Shown: positions 5,938-6,079 of the stretch, in pieces
Numbering within the stretch: the stretch's first letter is position 1
How the letters are laid out: each line of letters starts with the position of its first letter
Assembly (NCBI GenBank): GCA_945876405.1
Contig: CAMCOJ010000135.1
Span: 1 to 6,079, forward strand
Source: an uncultured Ruminococcus sp.
GTDB lineage: Bacteria > Bacillota > Clostridia > Oscillospirales > Ruminococcaceae
DNA: 6,079 nt
Direction: 5' to 3'
The notes under the pieces: generated by a model
Seen by the model: the letters and a program-made list of their open reading frames with translations, nothing else
Database searches by the model: none
Told to the model about the DNA's origin: nothing
Position numbers and translations under genes: made by a program

Positions 5938-5972
5938 TTAAATTTGTAACCTAAAATACGTTACAAATTTAA
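5938..5972. promoter_or_regulatory. Operator-like 13-bp perfect palindrome
   Basis: TTAAATTTGTAAC at 5938-5950 and GTTACAAATTTAA at 5960-5972 are exact reverse complements with a 9-base AT-rich centre. It lies just before a Shine-Dalgarno and ATG. With the 171-bp element removed, the left arm would overlap the -10 and start point of the promoter at 5736, the classic position for a repressor site. The regulator is unknown. The spacing fits neither BirA sites (about 15 between arms) nor GlnR sites (TGTNA, 7, TNACA). Confidence 0.6.
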
Positions 5973-5984
5973 AAAGGTGATTAT

Positions 5985-6011
5985 ATGAAAGATTATTTAG
6001 GGAAACGCTGA
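5985..6011 (+). pseudogene. 5' remnant of a gene cut by a second element
   Basis: AGGTGAT at 5975-5981, complementary to the 16S rRNA 3' end, precedes ATG at 5985. The frame reads MKDYLGKR and stops at 6009-6011. From about base 6000 the DNA is a third copy of the element end found at 5767, so only about five codons (MKDYL) are native. A strong promoter and an operator-like palindrome upstream suggest this was a real, regulated gene. Too little remains to name it. If the element beyond is short, the rest of the gene may lie past the contig end. Confidence 0.5.
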
Positions 6012-6079
6012 TTTAATATCGTATTTCTCCCATAAAATTAACTTTTGGAATTTTTTTGAATTTTCAAGTTGCAATTAAG
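6001..6079 (+). mobile_element. End of a second, related element, running off the contig
   Basis: GGAAACGCTGATTTAAT at 6001-6017 closely matches the left end at 5767 (GGAAGCACTGATTAAGT) and the right-end complement (GGAAACACTGATTAAAT), in the same orientation as the left end. The adjacent TTAG at 5997-6000 resembles the TTAA flank of the first element. The AT-rich sequence to 6079 contains no open frame. It may be the subterminal part of an IS whose transposase lies outside, or of another non-autonomous copy. Multi-copy repeats commonly end contigs, which fits its place at the window end. Confidence 0.6.

Noticed and set aside
5938..5972. Palindrome as a BirA or GlnR/TnrA binding site
   Set aside because: The half-sites look similar (TTGTAAC, TGTAA) but the spacing is wrong: 9 bases between arms against about 15 for BirA, and 11 between TGTAA and TTACA against 7 for GlnR/TnrA.

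Overview
This 6.1-kb window looks like a short draft-assembly contig from a gut-type Clostridia bacterium, most likely Ruminococcus or a relative in the Oscillospiraceae. That placement is inferred from the gene set: a clostridial Tad pilus operon with a TPR/WG-repeat protein, a DUF421-DUF4363 pair, Gram-positive Shine-Dalgarno sites and moderate GC. It was not confirmed by a search. The first 47 bases are not biological. They are an untrimmed Illumina Nextera i7 adapter, including a readable index, so the genome sequence begins at base 48.

Positions 48-4626 (+ strand) are the distal half of a Tad (tight adherence, Flp-type IV pilus) operon. In order they hold a 5'-truncated tadC inner-membrane platform gene, a short gap with a possible 34-codon ORF, a small Flp1-like pilin, a TadE-like pseudopilin starting at TTG, a second larger TadE-like pseudopilin, an A24 prepilin peptidase (TadV/CpaA type), and a membrane-anchored TPR plus WG-repeat protein. 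Junctions within the operon are tight: a 14-bp overlap, a direct TAG/ATG abutment, and gaps of 17 and 10 bp. The peptidase would process the pilin and the two pseudopilins, and TadC would anchor assembly. The WG protein is an unexplained accessory. The ATPase and TadB genes presumably lie upstream, off the contig.

Positions 4634-5496 (- strand) hold a two-gene operon convergent with the tad operon, only 7 bp away: a DUF421 (YetF-like) membrane protein followed by a DUF4363 protein, overlapping by ATGA.

Positions 5497-6079 have no intact gene but are rich in structure. There is a REP-like double hairpin just upstream of DUF421. Further right is a strong promoter (TTGACA, 17 bp, TATTTT). A 171-bp non-coding element with 18-bp imperfect terminal inverted repeats and flanking TTAA has inserted directly behind its -10. 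Beyond the element lie a 13-bp perfect operator-like palindrome, a Shine-Dalgarno and an ATG. That gene is cut off after about five codons by a third copy of the same terminal repeat, which is probably the end of a second element running off the contig. Removing the 171-bp element rebuilds a compact promoter-operator-RBS-ATG arrangement. The most interesting story here is therefore a regulated gene hit twice by related transposable elements.
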